DNA of 64,000 nucleotides, from NCBI GenBank assembly GCA_051122655.1, contig CP182107.1, positions 1,054,001-1,118,000 on the forward strand. Reading direction: 5' to 3'. Shown one piece after another: positions 1 through 8,413 of the stretch; position 1 is the first letter of the stretch, and each line of letters starts with the position of its first letter. Both the position numbers and the translations under genes were made by a program. The notes beneath the pieces are model-generated. The model searched no databases and had not been told where the DNA came from. It saw nothing but the letters and a program-made list of their open reading frames with translations. This stretch comes from Pasteurella sp030783905. Its GTDB lineage: Bacteria; Pseudomonadota; Gammaproteobacteria; Enterobacterales; Pasteurellaceae.

Positions 1-1
1 C

Positions 2-2632
2 ACGCAGGCAAAAACGCACAGCAGCATACCTGCTCATTTAAAACAAGTCAGACGTATTTCACCTTTTTGGTTACTGCCTTTTGTAGCCCTTTGTATTGGT
101 GCACTCTTATTTTTCCAAATTATTCAAGAACAAGGGCACACTATTCGCATCACGTTTGCCAATGGAGAAGGGCTGGTGGCAGGCAAAACGCAAGTCCGTT
201 ACCAAGGCTTGCAAATTGGGGTTGTGAAGAAAGTCAATTTTACAAAAGACTTAAAGCAAGTTGAAGTCGTCGCGAACATTTATCCAGAAGCCAAAACCGT
301 ATTACGTAAGAACACCAAATTTTGGTTGGTCAAACCCAGTGCGTCCTTAGCTGGTATTTCCGGCATAGATGCGCTCGTTTCGGGTAACTATATTACCTTG
401 CAACCCGGTGATGGAGAAAATGAAGATGAATTTATCGCCGAAACAGAAGGGCCAATTGCCCAAGTCGATGATGGCGATTTGTTAGTTCACTTACTTGCCG
501 ATGATCTCGGTTCAATTTCCATTGGTGCATCAGTTTATTTTAAAAAGTTACCCGTTGGCAAAGTGTATGACTATCGTTTTATTGAAGACGGTAAAAAAGT
601 CTCAATTAATATTGTGATTGATAAAGCCTATGCACAGTTCGTCAAAAAAGATAGCCACTTTTGGAACATTAGTGGGATTGATGCGCAAATTGGTCTGTCC
701 GGTATTAACATTAACGTGGATAGCTTAAATGCGATTGTACAAGGTGCGGTCGCCTTTGACTCACCGACAAACAGCGAAGCCGCCGAAAACCATGATAAAT
801 TCACGCTCTATGCCAATTTTAATGCGGCTAAACGCGGTATCGTCATTGACGTCAATATTCCTCATACCACTGGCTTACAAACAGGGCAAACAGGGGTTTA
901 TTATCAAAATAAACAAATCGGCGTACTGTCCGAATTAACCACTGTCGAAGATCAACCTACTTTATTGCAAGGTAAGCTCTTAATTGATCCTCTGCTATCT
1001 GAATTATTCACGAGCAAAACACATATTGTCTTACACAATAAAAAACCTAGCTTGGCGGATCTGACAAATCTGCCACAACTGCTTCGTGGCGAATATTTTG
1101 AAGTCCTTGCCGGAGTCGGTGAACCTAAAACTGCCTTCACTGTGATCAAAGAGAATGAGCTCCTATTACAACAGCCTAACACGTTGGTCCTCACCTTAAG
1201 TGCGCCAGAAACCTACGGGGTCAGTGAAGGACAAGCGATTTATTATAACGATGTCACGATAGGGGAAATTATTCAACAAGACCTCAATGTTAATGGCGTG
1301 AATTTCAAAGTGGCTATTGCAGAAAAATATCGTCATTTGATTCATCAAGATAGCCAGTTTATTGCGGCATCACAATTAGATATCAACCTTGATGCGAACG
1401 GCTTACGCTTTGAAGCCGCGTCACCAGAGAAATGGCTACAAGGTGGTGTGCGTGTCCTTGCTGGCAAACAAAAAGCAGGACAACCTCTCACTCAGTACCC
1501 ACTATATAAAGATCGTGCTTATGCGGAAGCTGGTATTACCGATGCTAATTTAACCCCGACACTGACCTTGAACTCTGAGCGATTACCTAATATCAATGTC
1601 GGATCTGTCGTATTATATCGCCAATATGAAGTCGGCAAGATTTTAGCTGTGCGACCAAAAGCCAACACATTTGAAGTCGATGTATTTATTTATCCCAAAT
1701 ATCAAACACTTTTAACCAATAAAAGTGTCTTTTGGGTCGAAAGCGCGACCAAAGTGGACATCAGTACACAAGGCATCAGTATTCAAGCCTCCCCGATATC
1801 ACGCGCCTTAAAAGGTGCAATTAGCTTTGATAATATTGGTCACGCAAGTACAACAATACTGTATCCCGATGAATTACGCGCAAAATCTGTCGGCCAACAA
1901 CTCACCTTTATCACAGAAGATGCAACGAATTTAAGTCAAGGCATGCCGTTACGTTATCTTGGTTTAAATATTGGTGAAATTAGCGCGGTAAACTTAGAGA
2001 CGAAAAGCAATAAAGTCATCGCAAAAGCCTTGATCAAGCCACAATACATGTCGTTGATCGCAAAAGAAGGGAGCCGTTTCACGCTTATTTCCCCTCAAAT
2101 TTCTGCAGCGAGCATTGAAAATCTAGACAGCTTGCTGCAACCCTATATTGATGTTGAAATCGGTCAAGGTAAAGGCAAAACCCAGTTTACGCTGCTACAA
2201 TCCGCCCCTCGTAGCAATAATAAATACACGCAAGGCTTGTCATTGGTGTTAGAAACGCATGATGCGTTGAATATTACGGTTGGTTCCCCTATTCTCTATC
2301 GTGGCGTTGAGGTCGGCAAAATCAACCACATCAGCCTAAATGAACTCGGCGATCGCGTGTTTGTGCATATTATTATTGCACGAAAATACCAGCATCTTGT
2401 CCGTCAAAATTCAGAATTCTGGATTGCGGCAGGCTATGACTTTAATTTCAGCTTACGCGGTGCAGAAGTCAACACAGGAACAGTACAACAATTATTAAAA
2501 GGGGGAATAGCGTTTTCCACACCTGCTAGCACAGTGATTCAACCTGCGGCAAAAGCCAACCAGCACTTTTTACTGCAAGTAAAACGCCCTCAAGAGGCAC
2601 AACAATGGCACTCAGGCGCCTTGCCTAAATAA
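2..2632 (+). CDS. letB: LetB/YebT-type MCE intermembrane lipid transport protein (5' end cut off)
   Basis: The frame is open from the left window edge, so only a few N-terminal residues are missing; 876 codons are visible. Near the start is one hydrophobic segment (FWLLPFVALCIGALLFFQII), expected to anchor the protein in the inner membrane. It is followed by a long series of MCE domains, recognisable by repeated patterns such as VRYQGLQIG, VYFKKLPVG, VYYQNKQIG, IYYNDVTIG, VLYRQYEVG, LRYLGLNIG and ILYRGVEVG. Seven such motifs and this length match E. coli LetB (7 MCE rings, 877 aa) rather than the 3-domain PqiB. The family forms a periplasm-spanning tunnel for lipids between the membranes. The partner letA would lie just upstream, outside the window. 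A strong terminator follows the stop codon. Confidence 0.9.
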   Translation, partial: TQAKTHSSIPAHLKQVRRISPFWLLPFVALCIGALLFFQIIQEQGHTIRITFANGEGLVAGKTQVRYQGLQIGVVKKVNFTKDLKQVEVVANIYPEAKTVLRKNTKFWLVKPSASLAGISGIDALVSGNYITLQPGDGENEDEFIAETEGPIAQVDDGDLLVHLLADDLGSISIGASVYFKKLPVGKVYDYRFIEDGKKVSINIVIDKAYAQFVKKDSHFWNISGIDAQIGLSGININVDSLNAIVQGAVAFDSPTNSEAAENHDKFTLYANFNAAKRGIVIDVNIPHTTGLQTGQTGVYYQNKQIGVLSELTTVEDQPTLLQGKLLIDPLLSELFTSKTHIVLHNKKPSLADLTNLPQLLRGEYFEVLAGVGEPKTAFTVIKENELLLQQPNTLVLTLSAPETYGVSEGQAIYYNDVTIGEIIQQDLNVNGVNFKVAIAEKYRHLIHQDSQFIAASQLDINLDANGLRFEAASPEKWLQGGVRVLAGKQKAGQPLTQYPLYKDRAYAEAGITDANLTPTLTLNSERLPNINVGSVVLYRQYEVGKILAVRPKANTFEVDVFIYPKYQTLLTNKSVFWVESATKVDISTQGISIQASPISRALKGAISFDNIGHASTTILYPDELRAKSVGQQLTFITEDATNLSQGMPLRYLGLNIGEISAVNLETKSNKVIAKALIKPQYMSLIAKEGSRFTLISPQISAASIENLDSLLQPYIDVEIGQGKGKTQFTLLQSAPRSNNKYTQGLSLVLETHDALNITVGSPILYRGVEVGKINHISLNELGDRVFVHIIIARKYQHLVRQNSEFWIAAGYDFNFSLRGAEVNTGTVQQLLKGGIAFSTPASTVIQPAAKANQHFLLQVKRPQEAQQWHSGALPK

Positions 2633-2640
2633 CCGAAAAA

Positions 2641-2676
2641 AAGACCGCACTTTTATTCTCAAGTGCGGTCTTTTTT
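2641..2676 (+). terminator. Intrinsic terminator built from two inverted uptake signals
   Basis: AAGACCGCACTT (2641-2652) and AAGTGCGGTCTT (2661-2672) are perfect inverted arms with an 8-nt loop, followed by a T-run to 2676. Each arm contains the 9-mer uptake signal. It ends letB, and the A-rich left flank lets it also serve the convergent pepT on the minus strand. Confidence 0.9.
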
Positions 2677-2703
2677 AACATACATGTTATTTTCTGTTTT
2701 CAT

Positions 2704-3945
2704 TTAAATACCTGTTGCCAGTCTAGCAATTGTCATCATCACATTGACTGCACTTTGCATGCCTTCTAATGTAATTAATTCATGTTTACTATGAAAATTG
2801 TATCCACCAGTAAAAATATTTGGGCAGGCTAGTCCTTGTTCTGCTAACCACGCCCCATCGGTCCCACCTCGAATGGCTTTATGAATGGGTTCAATCCCAC
2901 ATGCTCGCATGGCTTTATCGGCCAATTCTACCGACTGTGGCACGGTTTGCACGACTTCATTCATATTTTTATAACTGTCTTTCATTTCAAGCGTGATCGG
3001 TTTTTTTAATTGTTTTTGCTGATTAAAATGTTCAACAAGTTGCTGAATAAAAACTTTACGTTGCTCAAATCTGACCCTGTCAAAATCCCGAATCAAATAA
3101 TGTAACTCGGCTTTTTCCACCTGCCCACTAAAGTGGCTGAGATGATAAAAACCTTGTTTCCCTTCCGTTCGCTCTGGCGTTTGATCTGGTGGAAATCCTT
3201 GTTGAAACTCACAGGCCAGTGTCAGTGCATTAATCATTTTGTCTTTTGCCGAACCCGTATGGATATTGACCCCTTCAATCGTCACAATCGCGGTTGCCGC
3301 ATTAAAATTTTCATACTCTAATTCACCGACCTCACCACCATCAATGGTATAAGCCCAGTCACATTGAAATTTATCCAACGGAAAAAATTGCATCCCCAAA
3401 CCAATTTCTTCATCAGGTGTAAAGGCCACGCGAATATTACAATGTGGAATATTTTCTTCTTTTAATACTGCAAGTGCGGTCATAATTTCTGCAATTCCGG
3501 CTTTGTTATCTGCCCCTAACAAAGTATTACCATCCGCAACCACAAGTGTCTTGCCAATCAATTGATGCAAAAAATGATAATGGGCAGGGCTAATAAACTC
3601 ATCGCCTACCCCTAACGCAATATCCCCCCCACGGTAATGTTCAATCACTTCCGCTTGCACATTTTTACCACTACATTGTGTTGCCGTATCTAAATGTGCA
3701 ATCAAGCCAATGGTGGGGGAAGAAGGATCCACATTAGAGGGAAGGAAAGCCGTCACAACAGCGTGTTTAGAGATATCGATATCTTGTAAGCCAAGCGCAA
3801 ATAATTCTTGTTGTAAATGCTTCGCCAGTTTTAATTGGCCTGGTGAACTCGGTGAGAGTTTAGCGCCCATTTTTGATTGAGTATCATAGGTTGTATAGTG
3901 TAAAAAACGCTCTAATAACTTATAAGTTTGCTGTTGGTTTAACAT
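2704..3945 (-). CDS. pepT: Peptidase T (tripeptide aminopeptidase)
   Basis: M20-family zinc aminopeptidase that removes N-terminal residues from tripeptides in the cytoplasm; 413 aa against about 408 in E. coli. Visible metal and catalytic motifs are IAHLDTA (His about 84, Asp about 86), NTLLGADNKAGIAE, FTPDEEIGLG (the Glu-Glu pair), GTDGAWLA and the C-terminal FHSKHE. I chose the ATG at 3945 because the protein then begins MLNQQQTYKLLERFLHY as in the family and GGAGAG lies at proper distance upstream. A longer open frame back to 4074 adds 43 residues without family character. It converges on letB and shares its terminator region. Function is confident. Confidence 0.93.
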   Translation of the reverse strand: MLNQQQTYKLLERFLHYTTYDTQSKMGAKLSPSSPGQLKLAKHLQQELFALGLQDIDISKHAVVTAFLPSNVDPSSPTIGLIAHLDTATQCSGKNVQAEVIEHYRGGDIALGVGDEFISPAHYHFLHQLIGKTLVVADGNTLLGADNKAGIAEIMTALAVLKEENIPHCNIRVAFTPDEEIGLGMQFFPLDKFQCDWAYTIDGGEVGELEYENFNAATAIVTIEGVNIHTGSAKDKMINALTLACEFQQGFPPDQTPERTEGKQGFYHLSHFSGQVEKAELHYLIRDFDRVRFEQRKVFIQQLVEHFNQQKQLKKPITLEMKDSYKNMNEVVQTVPQSVELADKAMRACGIEPIHKAIRGGTDGAWLAEQGLACPNIFTGGYNFHSKHELITLEGMQSAVNVMMTIARLATGI

Positions 3946-4268
3946 AAAACTGGCTCTCCAATAAAAGAATGAAGTCAGTCTAACGGCAAATCTCTCCTTC
4001 TTCCTTGATATACCACAACTTTTCGCGTTAATTTTACGAAAAAGCCTGTTTGCCAGCACAACAAGAAAATCCAAATAAAAACAACTCGTTTTTACGTAAA
4101 ACAGGCCTTATGTGGTCTTTTAAATTTTTTACAAAATCCCTTTTATTTATTGAGCAATAGCTATATCATTAGCATTTATTTTTTAATCGTAAGCGCCAAC
4201 AGCTTTTCTGTTGGCATTTATTTCTACTCAATACCTACATTGGTACATTAGGGAGAAAACCAAAGCTA
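3946..4268. other. Divergent intergenic region pepT / potA, including the potA leader
   Basis: 323 bp without a gene, AT-rich. It must hold promoters for pepT (-) and the pot operon (+), but no clear -35/-10 pair stands out. TTGAGC (4150-4155) with CATTTA 17 nt downstream is weak. The most distinct element is the hairpin at 4195-4215, listed separately. Confidence 0.6.
4195..4215 (+). promoter_or_regulatory. Hairpin in the potA 5' leader
   Basis: GCCAACAG (4195-4202) and CTGTTGGC (4208-4215) are a perfect 8-bp inverted repeat with a 5-nt loop, followed by an AT-rich stretch without a clean T-run. It lies about 54 nt before the potA start. It could be an attenuator-like structure or an operator. 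The fold is visible; any role is inference. Confidence 0.4.
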
Positions 4269-5381
4269 GTGGAAAGTTCAGTTCAACACAAGCCTATTAT
4301 TGAGCTTCGTTCTATTACTAAATCTTATGGTGAGAAAACCATCATTGAAAATTTTAACTTAACAATCAACAATGGTGAGTTTTTAACCATTCTAGGTCCA
4401 TCTGGTTGTGGTAAAACGACTGTTTTACGTTTACTTGCTGGGTTAGAAGAATTAGATTCAGGCAATATTATTCTTGACGGGGAGGACATTACCCATGTAC
4501 CTGCTGAAAAACGTCATGTCAATACTGTTTTCCAAAGTTACGCCTTATTTCCACACATGACTATTTTTGAAAATGTGGCATTTGGCTTACGCATGCAAAA
4601 AGTACCTAACGATGAAATTAAACCTCGTGTATTGGAAGCATTGCGTATGGTACAACTTGAAGAATACGCTGACAGTAAACCTGCTCAATTATCAGGTGGT
4701 CAACAACAACGTATTGCCATTGCGCGTGCCGTGGTGAATAAGCCAAAAGTGTTGTTGCTTGATGAATCCCTTTCCGCGTTAGATTATAAATTACGTAAGC
4801 AAATGCAAAATGAACTCAAAGCATTGCAACGTAAATTAGGCATTACCTTTATTTTTGTCACCCACGATCAAGAAGAAGCCCTCACTATGTCGGATCGTAT
4901 TATCGTGTTACGTAAAGGTCATATCCAACAAGATGGTTCCCCACGTGAAATTTATGAAGAACCAAAAAATCTGTTCGTGGCCAAGTTTATTGGTGAGATC
5001 AATATTTTCAATGCAACTGTGTTAGAACGGGTTGATGAAAAACGGGTTCGCGCCAATGTAGAAGGCCGAATTTGTGATATTTATACTCATCTTGATGTGG
5101 TCGCTGAGCAAAAACTCAAAGTCTTATTACGCCCAGAAGATATCTTAATTGAAGAGCTAGATGAAAATGAAAGCGCAAAAGCGATTATTGGTCATGTGGC
5201 AGATCGTAACTATAAAGGCATGACATTAGAATCCAACATTAGCTTGGATCATAATGGTATGACTGTACTTGTTAGCGAGTTCTTTAACGAAGACGATCCT
5301 AATATCGATCACTCTTTAGGTCAAAAAGTGGCATTAACATGGCACGAAGGCTGGGAGGTAGTGTTGAGCGATGAAGAATAA
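4269..5381 (+). CDS. potA: Spermidine/putrescine ABC transporter ATPase PotA
   Basis: Cytoplasmic ATPase of the PotABCD polyamine importer, 370 aa. ABC motifs in order: Walker A GPSGCGKTT, Q-loop VFQSYALFPH, signature LSGGQQQRIAIARA, Walker B VLLLDESLSALD, switch FVTHDQEEA; the last 120 residues form a TOBE-like regulatory domain. The start is a GTG (4269) with GGGAG about 13 nt upstream; no better ATG exists, since the next in-frame Met would remove part of the nucleotide-binding fold. Its 3' end overlaps potB by 11 nt, implying translational coupling. Confidence 0.95.
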   Translation: MESSVQHKPIIELRSITKSYGEKTIIENFNLTINNGEFLTILGPSGCGKTTVLRLLAGLEELDSGNIILDGEDITHVPAEKRHVNTVFQSYALFPHMTIFENVAFGLRMQKVPNDEIKPRVLEALRMVQLEEYADSKPAQLSGGQQQRIAIARAVVNKPKVLLLDESLSALDYKLRKQMQNELKALQRKLGITFIFVTHDQEEALTMSDRIIVLRKGHIQQDGSPREIYEEPKNLFVAKFIGEINIFNATVLERVDEKRVRANVEGRICDIYTHLDVVAEQKLKVLLRPEDILIEELDENESAKAIIGHVADRNYKGMTLESNISLDHNGMTVLVSEFFNEDDPNIDHSLGQKVALTWHEGWEVVLSDEE

Positions 5382-6225
5382 CGCCTTTCAGAAATCAACC
5401 ATCGGGATCATCTTTGGCTGGTTGATCTTCTTTGTTCTTGCGCCAAACTTGCTTGTCCTTATTGTGAGTTTTTTAACTCGCGATAGCAGTAATTTCTACG
5501 CGCTGCCTTTTACTCTGGAAAACTATACACGCTTATTTGAGCCATTGTATGCACAAGTCGTGTGGAATTCCTTGTATATGTCAGGCCTAGCCACTTTAGT
5601 GTGTCTGATTATCGGTTATCCTTTTGCGTTTTTATTAACCAAAATCAACCCTAAATATCGCCCATTTTTACTGTTTTTAGTGGTGTTACCTTTCTGGACA
5701 AACTCACTTATCCGTATTTATGGCATGAAAATTTTCTTGGGGGTCAAAGGGATCTTAAATAGCACCTTGATGTCTCTTGGCTTAATTGATACGCCTATTC
5801 GTATTCTGAATACTGAAGTCGCTGTTATCATTGGCTTAGTCTATTTATTATTGCCATTTATGATTTTGCCGCTTTACGCGTCTATTGAGAAATTGGATTA
5901 TCGTTTACTGGAAGCGGCAAAAGATCTCGGTGCCAATGCATTCCAACGCTTTATCAAGGTCATTATTCCTCTCACCATGCCTGGTATTATTGCTGGTTGC
6001 TTATTAGTGCTTTTACCTGCGATGGGCATGTTCTATGTCGCGGATTTATTAGGTGGCGCCAAAGTGCTCCTCGTCGGTAACGTAATTAAGAGTGAATTCC
6101 TCATCTCACGTAACTGGCCATTTGGTTCCGCAATCAGCATTGGGTTGACTATCCTCATGGCATTACTGATTTTTGTTTACTACAAAGCGAGTAAGTTAAT
6201 GAATAAGAAAATGGAGTTGGAATAA
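5371..6225 (+). CDS. potB: Spermidine/putrescine ABC transporter permease PotB
   Basis: Inner-membrane permease of the polyamine importer, 284 aa, with about six hydrophobic segments starting at residue 10. The permease EAA loop that docks on PotA is LLEAAKDLGANAFQRFIKVIIPL. The start overlaps the last codons of potA and the stop overlaps the potC start as TAATG, so potA-potB-potC are one translationally coupled unit. Length and sequence match the family. Confidence 0.95.
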   Translation: MKNNAFQKSTIGIIFGWLIFFVLAPNLLVLIVSFLTRDSSNFYALPFTLENYTRLFEPLYAQVVWNSLYMSGLATLVCLIIGYPFAFLLTKINPKYRPFLLFLVVLPFWTNSLIRIYGMKIFLGVKGILNSTLMSLGLIDTPIRILNTEVAVIIGLVYLLLPFMILPLYASIEKLDYRLLEAAKDLGANAFQRFIKVIIPLTMPGIIAGCLLVLLPAMGMFYVADLLGGAKVLLVGNVIKSEFLISRNWPFGSAISIGLTILMALLIFVYYKASKLMNKKMELE

Positions 6226-6992
6226 TGGGCCGTTTACTACGCAATATTTTTATGTTTGTGGTCTATGCTTATTTGTATATTCCAATTGCAATTTTAGTCA
6301 CAAACTCCTTTAACGATGATCGTTATGGCTTAAGCTGGAAAGGGTTTAGCTGGAAATGGTATGAACGTTTATTCAGTAACGATACCTTAATTCAAGCGGC
6401 CATTCACTCTGTCACCATTGCGTTCTTCGCTGCAACAACGGCAACGATTATTGGTGGATTGACAGCGATTGCACTATATCGCTATCGTTTCCGGGGTAAA
6501 CAAGCCGTCAGTGGTATGCTCTTTATCGTCATGATGTCACCTGATATTGTGATGGCGGTATCTTTATTAGCCCTATTTATGATCGTGGGAATTAATCTGG
6601 GTTTTTGGTCATTGTTACTTGCCCATATTACCTTCTGTTTACCTTATGTAGTGGTGACGATTTTCTCAAGATTAAAAGGCTTTGATGCCAAAATGCTTGA
6701 GGCAGCGAAAGATCTGGGAGCAGGTGAAGTAACGATTTTACGGAAAATTATTTTCCCACTGGCGCTACCGGCTATCGTTTCAGGTTGGCTATTAAGCTTT
6801 ACTATTTCGCTTGATGATGTGGTGGTTTCCTCATTTGTGAGTGGCGTCAGCTATGAAATTTTACCACTGAAGATTTTCTCTTTAGTCAAAACAGGTGTTA
6901 CCCCAGAAGTCAACGCATTGGCAACCATCATGATTATTCTTTCATTAGCATTAGTCATTCTCAGCCAACTGGTTGCCAGAAAAGGAAAATAA
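6225..6992 (+). CDS. potC: Spermidine/putrescine ABC transporter permease PotC
   Basis: Second permease subunit, 255 aa, six predicted membrane segments. The EAA loop reads MLEAAKDLGAGEVTILRKII. Its ATG shares one base with the potB stop codon. It is followed by a compact region that combines an apparent potD promoter and an intrinsic terminator, so full read-through into potD is doubtful. Confidence 0.95.
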   Translation: MGRLLRNIFMFVVYAYLYIPIAILVTNSFNDDRYGLSWKGFSWKWYERLFSNDTLIQAAIHSVTIAFFAATTATIIGGLTAIALYRYRFRGKQAVSGMLFIVMMSPDIVMAVSLLALFMIVGINLGFWSLLLAHITFCLPYVVVTIFSRLKGFDAKMLEAAKDLGAGEVTILRKIIFPLALPAIVSGWLLSFTISLDDVVVSSFVSGVSYEILPLKIFSLVKTGVTPEVNALATIMIILSLALVILSQLVARKGK

Positions 6993-7014
6993 GTCTTGTC
7001 TTAAAAAATAATAC

Positions 7015-7043
7015 TTCACAAACAAGTGAATACAAAATAGAAT
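7015..7043 (+). promoter_or_regulatory. Sigma-70 promoter for the first potD
   Basis: TTCACA (7015-7020), a 17-nt spacer, then TAGAAT (7038-7043); each hexamer matches consensus in 5 of 6 positions. The expected start near 7050 falls inside the left arm of the terminator at 7045-7073, so this transcript would lack a complete hairpin. Confidence 0.6.
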
Positions 7044-7044
7044 A

Positions 7045-7073
7045 CGCCTTGCCTTAAAACAAGGCGTTTTTTT
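7045..7073 (+). terminator. Intrinsic terminator after potC
   Basis: CGCCTTG (7045-7051) pairs with CAAGGCG (7060-7066) across an 8-nt loop, followed by seven T residues. It should stop potABC transcripts before potD. Confidence 0.8.
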
Positions 7074-7122
7074 ATGCTTCTTTACAGAAGAAATGATTAC
7101 CCCCAACAGGAGAATGATAGAG

Positions 7123-8169
7123 ATGAAAAGATTTGCAGGTCTTGTGACTGCAGGGATCATGACATTCGGCCTAGCCGCAAATGCACATGCAACCAATGAC
7201 ACTGTTTACCTTTATACTTGGACCGAATATGTCCCAGATGGTTTATTAGATGACTTTACAAAAGAAACGGGCATTAAAGTTATCGTTTCAAGCTTAGAAT
7301 CAAATGAAACCATGTACGCTAAATTAAAAACACAAGGCGAAACCAGTGGTTATGATGTGATTGCACCATCAAACTACTTTGTGTCTAAAATGGCGCGCGA
7401 AGGTATGTTAAAAGAACTCGACCACAGCAAATTACCTGTTATCAAAGACTTAAACCCTGATTGGTTAGATAAGCCTTATGATAAAGGCAACAAATACTCT
7501 TTACCTCAATTATTAGGTGCGCCAGGCATTGCATTCAATACCGACAGCTACAAAGGCGAAAACTTTACTGCTTGGGGCGACTTATGGAAGCCTGAATTTA
7601 AAGGGAAAGTCCAATTATTAGATGATGCTCGTGAAGTGTTTAATATTGCACTGTTAAAATTGGGTCAAGATCCAAATACGACTGATCCTGCCATCATTAA
7701 ACAAGCGTATGAAGAGTTATTAAAATTACGTCCAAACGTCTTATCCTTTAACTCCGATAATCCAGCCAACTCATTCATTTCGGGTGAAGTGGAAGTGGGT
7801 CAATTGTGGAATGGTTCAGTCCGTATTGCGAAAAAAGAACAAGCGCCGTTAGACATGGTATTCCCGAAAGAAGGTCCGGTATTGTGGGTAGATACTTTAG
7901 CTATCCCAGCGAACTCAAAAAATCCAGATGGTGCACATAAGTTAATTAACTACCTATTAAGTGCAAAAGTTGCCGCACAATTAGCAGAAGAAATTGGTTA
8001 CCCAACGTCTAACTTAAAAGCACTTGAATTATTACCAAGTGAAGTGACACAAGATCCGGCTGTTTATCCAACGGCTGAAATTCTACAAAAAAGCCACTGG
8101 CAAGATGATGTTGGCGATGCCGTAGAACTGTACGAAAACTATTACCAACAGTTAAAAGCCGCGAAGTAA
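7123..8169 (+). CDS. potD: Periplasmic spermidine/putrescine-binding protein PotD, copy 1
   Basis: 348 aa polyamine-binding protein that delivers substrate to PotBC. The Sec signal peptide MKRFAGLVTAGIMTFGLAANAHA is followed by the mature start NDTVYLYTWTEYVPDGLL. The W-T-E-Y motif near the N-terminus and the WNGSVRIAKK region near residue 230 are typical of the family. I chose ATG 7123 because AGGAGA (7108-7113) sits 9 nt upstream; in-frame ATGs at 7093 and 7114 are before or too close to that site. It is closely similar to the next gene, a tandem paralogue. Confidence 0.94.
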   Translation: MKRFAGLVTAGIMTFGLAANAHATNDTVYLYTWTEYVPDGLLDDFTKETGIKVIVSSLESNETMYAKLKTQGETSGYDVIAPSNYFVSKMAREGMLKELDHSKLPVIKDLNPDWLDKPYDKGNKYSLPQLLGAPGIAFNTDSYKGENFTAWGDLWKPEFKGKVQLLDDAREVFNIALLKLGQDPNTTDPAIIKQAYEELLKLRPNVLSFNSDNPANSFISGEVEVGQLWNGSVRIAKKEQAPLDMVFPKEGPVLWVDTLAIPANSKNPDGAHKLINYLLSAKVAAQLAEEIGYPTSNLKALELLPSEVTQDPAVYPTAEILQKSHWQDDVGDAVELYENYYQQLKAAK

Positions 8170-8195
8170 TCGTGTGTTTATCATTTATCACGCAA

Positions 8196-8224
8196 GGTGC
8201 GGTCAAAATGGACCGCACTTTTTT
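8196..8224 (+). terminator. Intrinsic terminator between the two potD genes
   Basis: GTGCGGTC (8197-8204) pairs with GACCGCAC (8211-8218), followed by six T residues. The right arm contains an uptake-signal 9-mer. It separates the first potD from the second, which then needs its own promoter. Confidence 0.85.
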
Positions 8225-8355
8225 GTCTTATCTTATGCAATAAGCTTCTCATTTTATGCATTTTTAAGCAAAAAATTTATATAACAATTCATTTACAAGC
8301 CCCCTATTCTGTCCTAAAATCCGTTTTTGTCCGTACCCATTCGGCATCTTCAGGT

Positions 8356-8405
8356 CAGTAAACCCTCGTGTTTAACTGGCATATTTTTCACCCATTTTCT
8401 GGGAG
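8356..8405 (+). promoter_or_regulatory. Structured leader and Shine-Dalgarno region of the second potD
   Basis: CAGTAAAC (8356-8363) pairs with GTTTAACTG (8370-8378) with one bulged A. Then CCCA (8391-8394) can pair with TGGG (8400-8403), which covers most of the GGGAG ribosome site (8401-8405) serving the ATG at 8414. The pairing is visible; translational control is inference. Confidence 0.35.
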
Positions 8406-8413
8406 CTATGTGA

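Noticed and set aside
3946..4074. N-terminal extension of PepT (43 residues)
   Set aside because: The ribosome site and family N-terminus support ATG 3945; the extension lies in the intergenic region.
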